Shown: positions 15,971 to 24,326 of the stretch, piece after piece
Position numbering within the stretch: position 1 is the first letter of the stretch
How the letters are laid out: every line of letters begins with the position of its first letter
NCBI RefSeq assembly: GCF_003569765.1
Contig: NZ_QXMG01000030.1
Coordinates: forward strand, 1-64,000
Reading direction: 5' to 3'
DNA: 64,000 bases
DNA from: Caldimonas tepidiphila
GTDB taxonomy: Bacteria; Pseudomonadota; Gammaproteobacteria; Burkholderiales; Burkholderiaceae_C
Translations under genes and position numbers: made by a program
Notes under the pieces: model-generated
Database searches by the model: none
Seen by the model: the letters and a program-made list of their open reading frames with translations, nothing else
What the model was told of the DNA's origin: nothing

Positions 15971-16842
15971 TTGGAGAACAGTCCGTTGGGACGCCACATC
16001 AGCACGGCGATGAACACCGCGTAGGACAGCAGCATCTTGAGCGAGGGGCTGGTGAAATGCATGCCGAGCGCCTCGACCACGCCGAGCATCAGGCCACCGG
16101 CCAGACTGCCCGCGACGCTGCCGAAGCCGCCGAGCGTAATGACGATCAGTGCGGTGACGGTGTAGGGCTCGCCCATCGACGGCGTGATCTCGTAGACCAT
16201 GCTCAGCAGCGCCCCCGCCACGCCCGACAGGCCCAGGCCGATGCCGAACATCAGCGGGTGCAGCCGCTTGGTGTCGATGCCGACGAGCTGCGCACCGGTG
16301 GGCGACTGCATCAGCGCGCGCACCGCCTTGCCCAGCAGCGTGTATTTCAACAGCGCGATCAGCGCCAGGCTCAGCGCGAGAGCCACGCCGAAGACCATCA
16401 GCTTGTTCGCGGTGAAGCGCATGCCCGCGGCCTGCACCGGCTGCGACAGGAAGTCGTAGCCGCGCAGGTCGCCGCCCCAGATCACGAGGGCGGCGTTCTG
16501 CACCAGGAACATCAGCCCGAAGGCCGCCATCAGGCTGCGCGCCTCGAACACGTCCACGTTCGGAGCGCGCGCGGCGAGCGGCCGGAAGCACAGCGTGTGC
16601 ACCGCCATGCCCAGCAGCAGCAGCGCGCCGAAGGCGAGGGGCAGGAACACGAGCGGCGACCAGCCGAGCGCCGTGTGCGCCCACCAGGTGAGGAAGGCGC
16701 CGAGCATCAGGAACTCGCCATGGGCGATGTTCATGATGCGCATCAGCCCGTACTGCAGGTTGAGCCCGATTGCGACGAGGGCGTAGATGCCCCCGGCGAT
16801 CAGGCCCGAGGCCACGAGTTCGGCCCAGGCGGTCGGGCTCAT
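15967..16842 (-). CDS. livH: Branched-chain-type ABC importer permease LivH
   Basis: This gene encodes 291 residues with about eight membrane segments. The conserved N-terminal block GGIYALVAIGLNLQYGLMRI and NIAHGEFLMLGAF is diagnostic for LivH. The coupling segment GIDTKRLHPLMFGIGLGLSG lies near residue 200. It starts 40 bp after the binding-protein gene and overlaps LivM by 4 bp. Confidence 0.9.
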   Translation of the reverse strand: MSPTAWAELVASGLIAGGIYALVAIGLNLQYGLMRIMNIAHGEFLMLGAFLTWWAHTALGWSPLVFLPLAFGALLLLGMAVHTLCFRPLAARAPNVDVFEARSLMAAFGLMFLVQNAALVIWGGDLRGYDFLSQPVQAAGMRFTANKLMVFGVALALSLALIALLKYTLLGKAVRALMQSPTGAQLVGIDTKRLHPLMFGIGLGLSGVAGALLSMVYEITPSMGEPYTVTALIVITLGGFGSVAGSLAGGLMLGVVEALGMHFTSPSLKMLLSYAVFIAVLMWRPNGLFSK

Positions 16843-16882
16843 CTCGCACCTCCCGCTGCGCGATGCGACAGCTTCATCATGC

Positions 16883-18100
16883 TCATGCCGCCTTCCATGC
16901 CGGCTTCGGGGCCACGAGCTTCGAGGTCGCGCGGTTCTGCGGCCACACCACCTCGAACTCGCCGTTCTGCCACTGGCTCACGGTGCCCGGGACCGAGGCG
17001 TTCTCGCTGCCGGCGAACCTGACCGGGCCGAGGATCGTGGCGAACTCGGTCTTCGCGATGTGCTCGCGCAGCGCCTTGCGCTCCAGGCCGGCCTTCGCGA
17101 CGGCCTGCTGCAGGATCTCCAGTGCTGCCCAGGAATGGCCGCTGGCCCAGCGGTCCGGCTCCTTGCCGAACTTCTTCGTGTGCGCGTCGAAGTAGGCCTT
17201 CGCGCCGGGACTGGTCTTCGGGTTCCACGAGCCCATGCCGATCACGCCCTCGGTGCCGGGGCCGAGCACGTTGCGGTAGAGCTGGAAGGCGGTGCCGACC
17301 GAGGCGTAGAAGAAGCGCGGGTTGAAGCCGATCTCGCGCGCCTGGCGGCTGGCGAGGATGGTGTCGGGCGGGTAGGTGATGCCGATGAAGGCCTCGGGCT
17401 GGCGGTCCTGGATCGCGCGCAGCACCGGCGACAGGTCCTTGATGCCGAGCGGGTAGCTCTTGCGCTCGACCACCTCGATGTTCGTCTTCTTCAGCGCGAG
17501 GTTGAGCGCGGCGAAGTTCTCCAGACCGAAGAGGTCGTCCATGTAGACGATCGCGACCGTCTTCACGCCCTGCGCGACCAGCATGTCCACGAGCGCGCCC
17601 ATCATCTTGTCGGGCTGCTGCAGCAGCGAGAAGAAGTAGGGCAGGTTCATGTCGATGAGCTTGCGCGACAGGGCCGTCGGCGCGAGCATCGGATAGCCCA
17701 TGCGGTTGGCCAAGGGTGCTACCGCGAAGTTCATCGCCGAGCCCCAGGGCGGCAGGATCAGGTCGACCTTGTCGCTGCCCATGAGCTTCTGGTAGGTGCG
17801 CACCGCGGTCTCGACCTCGCTGCGATCGTCGTAGCCGATCAGCTCGATCGGGCGCTTCGTGCCTCGCACGTCCAGGCCCCCCGCAGCGTTGACCTGCTCG
17901 GCCCACAGCAGGTAGTTCGGCTCCTGGCTCACCTGCGCGCCGGCGGCGAAGGCGCCGGTGCGGGAAATGGCGTAGCCGATGCGCACCGGGCCGCCCTGCG
18001 CCTGCGCGAGCGAGGGCAGGCCGATGCCCGCGCCGAGGGCTCCGGCTGCGAGACCCTGCGAGAATTGGCGGCGTGTGAGGCCGCGACGGGAACCGTTCAT
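16883..18100 (-). CDS. ABC importer periplasmic substrate-binding protein (LivK-like)
   Basis: This gene encodes 405 residues. The N-terminus carries a twin-arginine-type signal (TRRQFSQG followed by a hydrophobic stretch to LPSLAQAQ, about residues 8-35). The mature protein begins VRIGYAISRTGAFAAGAQ, the type I periplasmic-binding-protein fold of amino-acid and aromatic-acid binding proteins (Peripla_BP_6). It is the first gene of the importer operon. The divergent AraC regulator lies 178 bp away. Ligand identity cannot be read from sequence; the aldehyde dehydrogenase in the operon suggests an aromatic compound. Confidence 0.88.
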   Translation of the reverse strand: MNGSRRGLTRRQFSQGLAAGALGAGIGLPSLAQAQGGPVRIGYAISRTGAFAAGAQVSQEPNYLLWAEQVNAAGGLDVRGTKRPIELIGYDDRSEVETAVRTYQKLMGSDKVDLILPPWGSAMNFAVAPLANRMGYPMLAPTALSRKLIDMNLPYFFSLLQQPDKMMGALVDMLVAQGVKTVAIVYMDDLFGLENFAALNLALKKTNIEVVERKSYPLGIKDLSPVLRAIQDRQPEAFIGITYPPDTILASRQAREIGFNPRFFYASVGTAFQLYRNVLGPGTEGVIGMGSWNPKTSPGAKAYFDAHTKKFGKEPDRWASGHSWAALEILQQAVAKAGLERKALREHIAKTEFATILGPVRFAGSENASVPGTVSQWQNGEFEVVWPQNRATSKLVAPKPAWKAA

Positions 18101-18278
18101 CTCTGTCTCCTTGTGCCGGCGCACCGCGCCGGACCTTGTCGATTGGGATGAATGAATGCTAGGCAGGGACCGCAGCCCGGTCTTGCCTGCGCGTGCAGTT
18201 CGGTTTGCACGTCCGTGCACGCCGTCTAGGGCAAACCCGCAGCGCATGGAGGCGGCGCCGTCCGCCAGAGGAGTTCCC
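18101..18278. promoter_or_regulatory. Divergent promoter region between ABC operon and AraC regulator
   Basis: This 178-bp intergenic region separates the importer operon (minus) from the AraC gene (plus) and should hold both promoters and the AraC operator. A ribosome binding site, agaggag, sits just before the GTG at 18279, and gagacag precedes the ATG at 18100. Specific operators were not identified. Confidence 0.5.
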
Positions 18279-19232
18279 GTGAGCGAAATGAGCTTGTTCT
18301 CGACCGACGGCCTCGCACCGAACGACCGCCTGAGGCAGTGGGGCGGCGCGGTCTGGCAGCTGATCGGCGGCCTGGACTCCGACGCTTTCGGCGACGACAA
18401 CTTCCAGGGCCGCATCGAGTCCGGCGAGGCCGGCGCGCTCAGGCTGTGCCGCCTGCAGGCTTCCCGGCATCGCGTGGTGCGCACGCCGCCGCAGATCCGC
18501 CGCAGCGACCGCAGCTTCTTCAAGATCGTCGCGCAGTTGCAGGGCCGCGCGTCGTTCGAGCAGGAGGGGCGGCAGGTCTGGCTGTCGCCGGGCGAATGGA
18601 GCCTCTACGACACGACGCGCGCCTACACGGTGATCAATCCCGAGCCGGTGGAGCAGCTGGTCATCGTCGTGCCGAAGGAGCAGATGCCACGGGGCCACCT
18701 GCCGCTGCAGGACCTGATGGTGCAGCGCTTCTCGGGCAGCTCGGGCGTGAGCCGTCTCGCATGGGAGACGATGCTCTCCACGCACCACGAGATGCCCGGG
18801 ATGCCCTCGGCCACTGCGGATGGCGTTGCCGACGTCATCGTCCAGCTCGTTCACATGACGCTGCTCGAGCGCGCCGGTCGCGGCACCGCACTGACCCAAC
18901 GCGAGGCGCTGCGCGACCGCTTCAAGTCCTATGTGGCGCGGCACCTGCACGATCCGTCGCTCAACGTGGAGCAGATCGCGCAGGCACTGGGATGCAGCCG
19001 CCGCCATCTCTACAACGCCCTGGCGGAGGAGTCCGACGGGGTGGTCGGGTACATCATGGCCCAGAGGCTCGCTGCCTGCCGCAAGGAACTGCTCAGCGGA
19101 GACGCCTCCGAGCGGACGATCACCGAGATCGCGCTGACTTTCGGTTTTGCAAACGTCGCGCATTTCAGCCGTGTCTTCAAGGAGAAATACGGCTGCACGC
19201 CGAGCGAATGCCGTAGCGGCGAGGTGACCTGA
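18279..19232 (+). CDS. AraC-family regulator (AraC_binding_2 type)
   Basis: This gene encodes 317 residues. The N-terminal half resembles the AraC_binding_2 effector domain (SFFKIVAQLQGRASFEQ, then the SLYDTTRAY block). The C-terminal ~100 residues are a double helix-turn-helix: LNVEQIAQALGCSRRHLYN, and ITEIALTFGFANVAHFSRVFKEKYG. A GTG start was chosen for its strong AGAGGAG site 6 bases upstream. It is divergent from the ABC importer/aldehyde dehydrogenase operon and most likely activates it in response to the imported aromatic compound. Relatives of this architecture control aromatic amine or acid catabolism. Confidence 0.85.
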   Translation: MSEMSLFSTDGLAPNDRLRQWGGAVWQLIGGLDSDAFGDDNFQGRIESGEAGALRLCRLQASRHRVVRTPPQIRRSDRSFFKIVAQLQGRASFEQEGRQVWLSPGEWSLYDTTRAYTVINPEPVEQLVIVVPKEQMPRGHLPLQDLMVQRFSGSSGVSRLAWETMLSTHHEMPGMPSATADGVADVIVQLVHMTLLERAGRGTALTQREALRDRFKSYVARHLHDPSLNVEQIAQALGCSRRHLYNALAEESDGVVGYIMAQRLAACRKELLSGDASERTITEIALTFGFANVAHFSRVFKEKYGCTPSECRSGEVT

Positions 19233-19490
19233 CCGCGGGGGACACTCCCTGCGTATCCGGCGGAGAAGGCGCATCGGGCCTGGTCGGGAATGGCCCGCCC
19301 CCCATGAGGTCGGCTGCCACCGGCCGGTGACGCGGACCCTGCCACCCGCCGTGGAGCGCGTGATGGCGCCTCTGGAAAGCCGGCGGTCCCACCGGGCCCT
19401 GGCAGGCCCGGGCTCGCCCCCCGGCAGGAAGTCCGGTTCGACGAGGCACGCCCCTTGCCGATGGCTTGTCACCATCGAACGGGGAGCGGC

Positions 19491-19736
19491 ATGTACCTCA
19501 TCTACGGAATTTGCGGACGCGGCCGGCTGAGACGCCGGGAGCTGCTGGGCATGGAGGCGGACGAGTCGCTGGCGCGGGAGCGGGCACGGGCGGTCGCCTG
19601 CCTGGCCGCCTACTCGGCCATCGTCCAGGACACCCTGGCAGGGACGATCTTCGTCTACCCGCACTCGAGGCAATTCAGATGGCCCCGCTACGGCTCGACC
19701 GCCCAGGTGATACCGCTGCAGCGCCAGCCCCACTGA
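19491..19736 (+). CDS. Small hypothetical protein (81 aa)
   Basis: This 81-residue ORF has an ATG preceded by GGGGAG five bases upstream. The product is Arg-rich at the N-terminus (CGRGRLRRRELLGMEADES) and ends in a basic tail (PLQRQPH). No signal peptide or membrane helix was found and no family was recognised. The good ribosome binding site supports a real gene. It is monocistronic: 258 bp after the AraC gene and 164 bp before the GH1-RmlD gene. Confidence 0.45.
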   Translation: MYLIYGICGRGRLRRRELLGMEADESLARERARAVACLAAYSAIVQDTLAGTIFVYPHSRQFRWPRYGSTAQVIPLQRQPH

Positions 19737-19830
19737 GGCCCCCTGCCGCCCGGCAGAAGGCCCTTGCGGCGCACCCCTCGCGCCCGGCACCGGACGCGTC
19801 TGTCCGCAGGGCGCACCGCAGGCGACGGAC

Positions 19831-19850
19831 CGCGCGGACACGTCCGCGCG
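19831..19850. promoter_or_regulatory. Strong inverted repeat upstream of the GH1-RmlD gene
   Basis: A perfect 8-bp stem (cgcgcgga / tccgcgcg) with a 4-base loop lies 50 bp before the GH1-RmlD start. It lacks a T-run, so a terminator is doubtful. It could be an operator or an mRNA hairpin, but may be incidental in such G+C-rich DNA. Confidence 0.25.
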
Positions 19851-19900
19851 CCGGCAGCACCTGAACCACGGCACCCAGCCCCATCCAACACAGGAATCCG

Positions 19901-22138
19901 ATGAACGAAGCAAGCCAACCGGCACCTCATGGACAGATCGAGTTGTGGGGCGGACTCGAATGCACTGTCAACCGCGTGCTGGACGAATACTTCAGCCAGA
20001 TGGAGAGGAACGGCCACGCCACCCGGCGGGACGACCTGGAGCGTTTCGCGTCGCTCGGCATCCGCGCCATCCGCTACCCCGTGCTGTGGGAGCGCACCGC
20101 GCCCGAGGGACTCGACCGCGCCGACTGGTCCTGGCCGGACGAGCGGCTGCCCGCGCTGCGCGATCTCGGCGTCGCCCCGATCGTCGGCCTCGTGCACCAC
20201 GGCAGCGGGCCGCGCCACACCAGCCTCGTCGACCCCGGCTTCGCGGAGCAGCTCGCGGAATTCGCCGGCGCGGTCGCGCGGCGCTACCCCTGGGTCGAGC
20301 TCTACACGCCGGTGAACGAGCCGCTCACCACCGCCCGCTTCAGCGGTCTGTACGGCGTGTGGTACCCGCACGGCCGCGACGAGCGCTCCTTCATCCAGGC
20401 CCTGCTGAACCAGTGCCGCGCCGTGGTGCTGTCGATGCGCGCGATCCGGGAGGTCAACCCGCAGGCGAAGCTCGTGCAGACCGACGACCTGGGCAAGACC
20501 TACGGCACGCCCGAGCTCGCCGAGCTGAGCGACTTCTACAACGAGCGCCGCTGGCTGTCCTGGGACCTGCTGTGCGGCAAGGTGGACCCGGAACACCCGC
20601 TGTGGGAGTACCTGTGCGCCACCGGCATCGACGCCGCCGAGTTCCTGTGGTTCCGCGACAACCCCTGCCCGCCCGACGTCATCGGCGTCAACTACTACAT
20701 CACCAGCGAGCGCTGGATCGACCACCGCGTCGAGCGCTATCCCGAGCGCTACGTCGGCACCTACCGCGGCCACCACCATGCCGACATCGAGGCGCCCCGC
20801 GCGCTCGCGAGCCCGATGCCCGGCATCGGCCCGCTGCTGCAGGAGGCCTGGGAGCGCTACCGGCTGCCGATCGCGGTGACCGAGGCGCACATCGACGCCA
20901 ACCGCGAGGACCAGCTGCGCTGGCTGCTGGAGATCTGGGAGGCGGCGAAGGCGGTGCGGCAGCAGGGCGCCGACGTGCGCGCCGTCACCGTCTGGGCCCT
21001 GCTCGGCTCCTACGACTGGAACTGCCTCGTCACCGCCTGCAAGGGCTACTACGAGCCGGGCCCGTTCGACGCGCGCTCGGAACGGCCGCGCCCCACCGCG
21101 GTGGCGAGCCTGATGCGGGAGCTGTCGGCGGGACGCCCGCTGTCGCACCCCGTGCTGCAGGGACAGGGCTGGTGGCGGCGGCCCGGCAGGTTCTTCTGCC
21201 CTCCGGTGGACACCCTCGTCACCGCGTCCGCCCATGCGGCAACGCATCGGGTCGGGGGGGAAACCGGGGTCCAGCCGATCCTGATCACCGGCGCCTCGGG
21301 CACGCTGGGACGGGCGTTCGCCCGCATCTGCGAATCCCGCAACCTCACCTACCGGCTCATCGGCCGGCAGGAGATGGACATCGCCAACCCCGCGTCGGTG
21401 GAGCGCGCGATCGAGAAATACCGGCCCTGGGCCATCATCAACGCCAGCGGCTACGTCAGGATCGACGAGGCGGAGCTCGAGCGGGAACGGTGCTTCCGCG
21501 AGAACACGCAGGGCCCGTCGCTGCTCGCGATCGCCTGCGTGCGGCACGGCATCCAGCTGATGACCTTCTCGAGCGACCTGGTGTTCGACGGGCGGCAGGG
21601 CGCGCCCTACGTGGAGACGGACGACGTCTCGCCGATCAACGTCTACGGCATGAGCAAGGCCGAGGCCGAGCGCCGGGTGCTGGACACGCACCCCGAGTCG
21701 CTCGTGGTGCGCACCAGCGCGTTCTTCGGTCCCTGGGACGAACACAACTTCCTCACCCGCGCGCTGCGCACGCTCGCCTCGGGCTCGCGCTTCGTCGCGG
21801 CCAACGACGTGACCGTGTCGCCCACCTACGTGCCCGACCTGGTGAACGTCTGCCTCGACCTGCTGATCGACAAGGAAAAGGGCATCTGGCACCTGACCCA
21901 CGCCGAACCGGTCACGTGGGCCGATCTGGCGCTGAAGGCAAGCCAGCTGGCGGGCCTCGATGCCAGCCGGCTGGAGGCAAGGGCATTCGCCGGTCTCGGC
22001 CGCGGCGCGCCCCGCCCGAGCTACAGCGCCCTGCGCAGCGCGAACGCCGTGCTGCTGCCGAGGCTCGACGACGCGCTGTCGCGCTACCTGCAGCAGCGCT
22101 CGCCCGCGCAGGACCTGCCGGGGCAGGCGGTGGGCTGA
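19901..22138 (+). CDS. Fusion of GH1-like glycosidase and RmlD-like sugar-nucleotide reductase
   Basis: This gene encodes 745 residues in two parts. Residues about 10-415 resemble family 1 glycoside hydrolases: TPVNEP holds the acid/base Glu of the NEP motif, GVNYYI is a conserved strand, and IAVTEAHID is the candidate nucleophile position. Residues about 460-730 form an RmlD-type extended SDR: GASGTLGR nucleotide motif, TFSSDLVFDG, then YGMSKAEAE with the Tyr-x3-Lys pair. RmlD reduces dTDP-4-keto-rhamnose. A linker (RPGRFFCPPVDT) joins them. The combination suggests synthesis or remodelling of a deoxysugar-containing glycan. No rml cluster lies next to it, so the pathway is unknown. Confidence 0.8.
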   Translation: MNEASQPAPHGQIELWGGLECTVNRVLDEYFSQMERNGHATRRDDLERFASLGIRAIRYPVLWERTAPEGLDRADWSWPDERLPALRDLGVAPIVGLVHHGSGPRHTSLVDPGFAEQLAEFAGAVARRYPWVELYTPVNEPLTTARFSGLYGVWYPHGRDERSFIQALLNQCRAVVLSMRAIREVNPQAKLVQTDDLGKTYGTPELAELSDFYNERRWLSWDLLCGKVDPEHPLWEYLCATGIDAAEFLWFRDNPCPPDVIGVNYYITSERWIDHRVERYPERYVGTYRGHHHADIEAPRALASPMPGIGPLLQEAWERYRLPIAVTEAHIDANREDQLRWLLEIWEAAKAVRQQGADVRAVTVWALLGSYDWNCLVTACKGYYEPGPFDARSERPRPTAVASLMRELSAGRPLSHPVLQGQGWWRRPGRFFCPPVDTLVTASAHAATHRVGGETGVQPILITGASGTLGRAFARICESRNLTYRLIGRQEMDIANPASVERAIEKYRPWAIINASGYVRIDEAELERERCFRENTQGPSLLAIACVRHGIQLMTFSSDLVFDGRQGAPYVETDDVSPINVYGMSKAEAERRVLDTHPESLVVRTSAFFGPWDEHNFLTRALRTLASGSRFVAANDVTVSPTYVPDLVNVCLDLLIDKEKGIWHLTHAEPVTWADLALKASQLAGLDASRLEARAFAGLGRGAPRPSYSALRSANAVLLPRLDDALSRYLQQRSPAQDLPGQAVG

Positions 22139-22225
22139 GACGCGATTGCCTGCTGTCGGGATGCCGCACGCGGCACGCGCGGCATGCGGCGCGGGCGGAG
22201 CGCGGGATCGCCGGCCCGCTGCCGC

Positions 22226-22933
22226 TCAGGGCGGAGCCGGCGCCGGCGGCGCGACGACCGCCAGGAAGCTCTCGGTCTTGAGCGGGCGCAGCGCGAACTC
22301 GCCGCGCTGCAGCTCCCGCAGCAGGTCCTCGGAGCGGCGGCGCGTGGCGAAGTGGTGCAGCTGCCCGCCGATGTCCAGCAGCACGTAGGCCGAGGACCGC
22401 TTCCACTGCTCGATGAACTGCACGCTGCGCCCGGGCAGGCGCAGCACGGTGAAGTCCGCGCCCTGGCTGCGGGCGCTGCGCCCCCCGGCGGCGATCGAGA
22501 CCTGCATGCAGGTGCGCAGCGCGCCCTGCCCCTCGTCGTGCACGTGCAGCAGCCAGTACAGCCGGCCCTGGCGCAGGTAGAAGTCCTCGCGCCGCCAGAT
22601 CTCGGCCTCCGGCAGCGGGGCGTGCTGCAGCTCCACCACTGTGCGCCGCCCGCCGGTCCCGGGCGCGCAGAGATCGGCGCGATGGCGCTCGCTCGTCGCC
22701 GGGTCCTCGAGCGGGATCTCGCGCAGGGCGGCCGGGAAGCGCTCCTTCCACGCCGCGTGCCAGGCGAGCTCGGGCTCGTCCCAGGCATCGCAGTCGCCCG
22801 CGACATGCCGCCACTGCGGCGGCCCGTCACCCGGCAGCAGCGCGAGCAGCGGGCCCGCGCAGGCGCGGCACGCCGCGCGCTCGCCGGGGGCGCGCGGCTG
22901 CCGCAGTTCACCGTCGATCAGGCCGTAGAGCAT
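22226..22933 (-). CDS. CoiA-like competence/nuclease family protein
   Basis: This gene encodes 235 residues. A short zinc-ribbon-like segment (CRACAGP near residue 22) precedes a PD-(D/E)XK-type nuclease core: HRADLCAP, then VVELQHAPLPEAEIWRREDFY, matching the CoiA motif of Asp, Glu and Gln with the following RE..Y. CoiA takes part in natural transformation in Gram-positives; proteobacterial relatives are uncharacterised nucleases. No competence genes lie nearby. The C-terminal 100 residues are poorly conserved to my eye. The ATG at 22933 has no strong ribosome binding site. Confidence 0.7.
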   Translation of the reverse strand: MLYGLIDGELRQPRAPGERAACRACAGPLLALLPGDGPPQWRHVAGDCDAWDEPELAWHAAWKERFPAALREIPLEDPATSERHRADLCAPGTGGRRTVVELQHAPLPEAEIWRREDFYLRQGRLYWLLHVHDEGQGALRTCMQVSIAAGGRSARSQGADFTVLRLPGRSVQFIEQWKRSSAYVLLDIGGQLHHFATRRRSEDLLRELQRGEFALRPLKTESFLAVVAPPAPAPP

Positions 22934-22974
22934 CGGAATAGGTCGCCTCGGGGCGCCGCAGGCGCGGCCCCGCC

Positions 22975-24255
22975 CTAGCGGTGCGCGCGATGAGCGAGTA
23001 TCCGCGCGCCGACGCTTTCGAGGAAGCGCTCGTCGGCGCCCTTGCCGGCCAGCGCGATCGAGGGCGGCGCGGCCAGCATGCGGGCGAAGGCCTCGCGCAC
23101 CTGGGCCGCCGAGACGGCGTCGACCCGGTCGAGGAAGGACTCGGGCGACTGCACCTCGCCGTGCACGAACAGGTCCTCGGCGGCCGCCTCCAGGCGCTGC
23201 ATCGGGCTCTCCTGCGACAGCAGCATCGAGACCTTGAGCTGGTTGCGTGCGCGCTCCAGGTCGGTGGCGTCGATGCGCTCGGCCTGCTCCAGCAGCAGCT
23301 GCGTCACCTCGGCGAAGAACTCGTCGAGATGCTCGGGCGTGGTCAGCGCGTCGATCACGAACAGGCCGCTCGTGTCCATCAGGTCCACCGAGCTCGCCGC
23401 GTGATAGACGAGGCCGCGGCGCTCGCGGATGCGGTCCAGCAGCGGCGAGCTCATGCCCTCGCCGAAGAGCGAGGCCGCCACGAGGCTCGGATAGTGGTCC
23501 TCGCGCAGCGACTCCACGGGGAAACCGATCAGCACCTGCGACTGGCTGAAGCCGGCCTTGCGCCGCACCCGGATGCCGCCGCGGTACGCGGGCGTCGCCA
23601 CCGGATGCGGCTCGCCGCGCGGCAGCGTGCCGAACAGCGCCTGCGCCTGCGCCTCGATCTCCTCGGGCTTCACCCGGCCGGCCACGGCGACGACGATGTT
23701 GGCGCCGGTGTAGCGGCTCGCGACGTACTCGCGCAGCTCCTCGCGCGTGAAGCGCTGGATGTTGCGGCGGCTGCCGATGATGGGACGCCCCATCGGCTGC
23801 TCGCCCCAGCAGACCTCGTCGAACAGCCGGTCGGCGATCGCCAGCGGGTCGTCGGCGAGCTCGGCGTACTCCTGCAGGATCACGCCGCGCTCGCGCTCGA
23901 GCTCCTGCTCGGGGAAGCTGCTGTTCTGCACGATGTCGGCCAGCATCTCGAGGAAGCGCGGCGCGTGCTCGGCCAGGCCGCTCATCAGGTAGGCGGTGCT
24001 GTCCTTGTCGGTGAAGGCATTGACGCCGGCGCCCAGGCGCTCGGCGTCGAGGTTGATGCGCTGGCAGTCGCGGGTGTGCGTGCCCTTGAAGGCCATGTGC
24101 TCGAGGAAGTGGCTGATGCCGGAGCTGCGCGCGCTCTCGTCGCGCGAGCCGGTGCGCACGAACACGCCGACGCTCGCGCTGCCGAGGTGCGGCATCGGCA
24201 GCGTGACGACGCGGATGCCGTTGGGAAGGGTGGCGACGGCCACGGGATGGGTCAT
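22975..24255 (-). CDS. M16 family zinc peptidase (processing-peptidase-like)
   Basis: This gene encodes 426 residues. The inverted zinc motif HFLEH gives ligands His49 and His53 with catalytic Glu52; the distal ligand is Glu129 in VILQEY. The C-terminal M16 half carries the usual R-Y-like region (RRGLVYHAAS). A single ~420-residue chain like this acts as a dimer in bacterial PqqL/mitochondrial-processing-peptidase relatives. There is no signal peptide, so it is cytoplasmic. The ATG at 24255 lies 71 bp after the permease gene, on the same strand; the two may be co-transcribed. Confidence 0.88.
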   Translation of the reverse strand: MTHPVAVATLPNGIRVVTLPMPHLGSASVGVFVRTGSRDESARSSGISHFLEHMAFKGTHTRDCQRINLDAERLGAGVNAFTDKDSTAYLMSGLAEHAPRFLEMLADIVQNSSFPEQELERERGVILQEYAELADDPLAIADRLFDEVCWGEQPMGRPIIGSRRNIQRFTREELREYVASRYTGANIVVAVAGRVKPEEIEAQAQALFGTLPRGEPHPVATPAYRGGIRVRRKAGFSQSQVLIGFPVESLREDHYPSLVAASLFGEGMSSPLLDRIRERRGLVYHAASSVDLMDTSGLFVIDALTTPEHLDEFFAEVTQLLLEQAERIDATDLERARNQLKVSMLLSQESPMQRLEAAAEDLFVHGEVQSPESFLDRVDAVSAAQVREAFARMLAAPPSIALAGKGADERFLESVGARILAHRAHR

Positions 24256-24326
24256 GGGCAGGAACTTCTCTTCTCGGGACGAGGTGCGGGCAAGGGCGGG
24301 ACGGGAGAGCGGGCGCGGCGCCGCGC

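Noticed and set aside
22150-22200. Palindromic G+C-rich sequence after the GH1-RmlD gene
   Set aside because: It can fold strongly but lacks a T-run and is the kind of palindrome expected by chance at this G+C.
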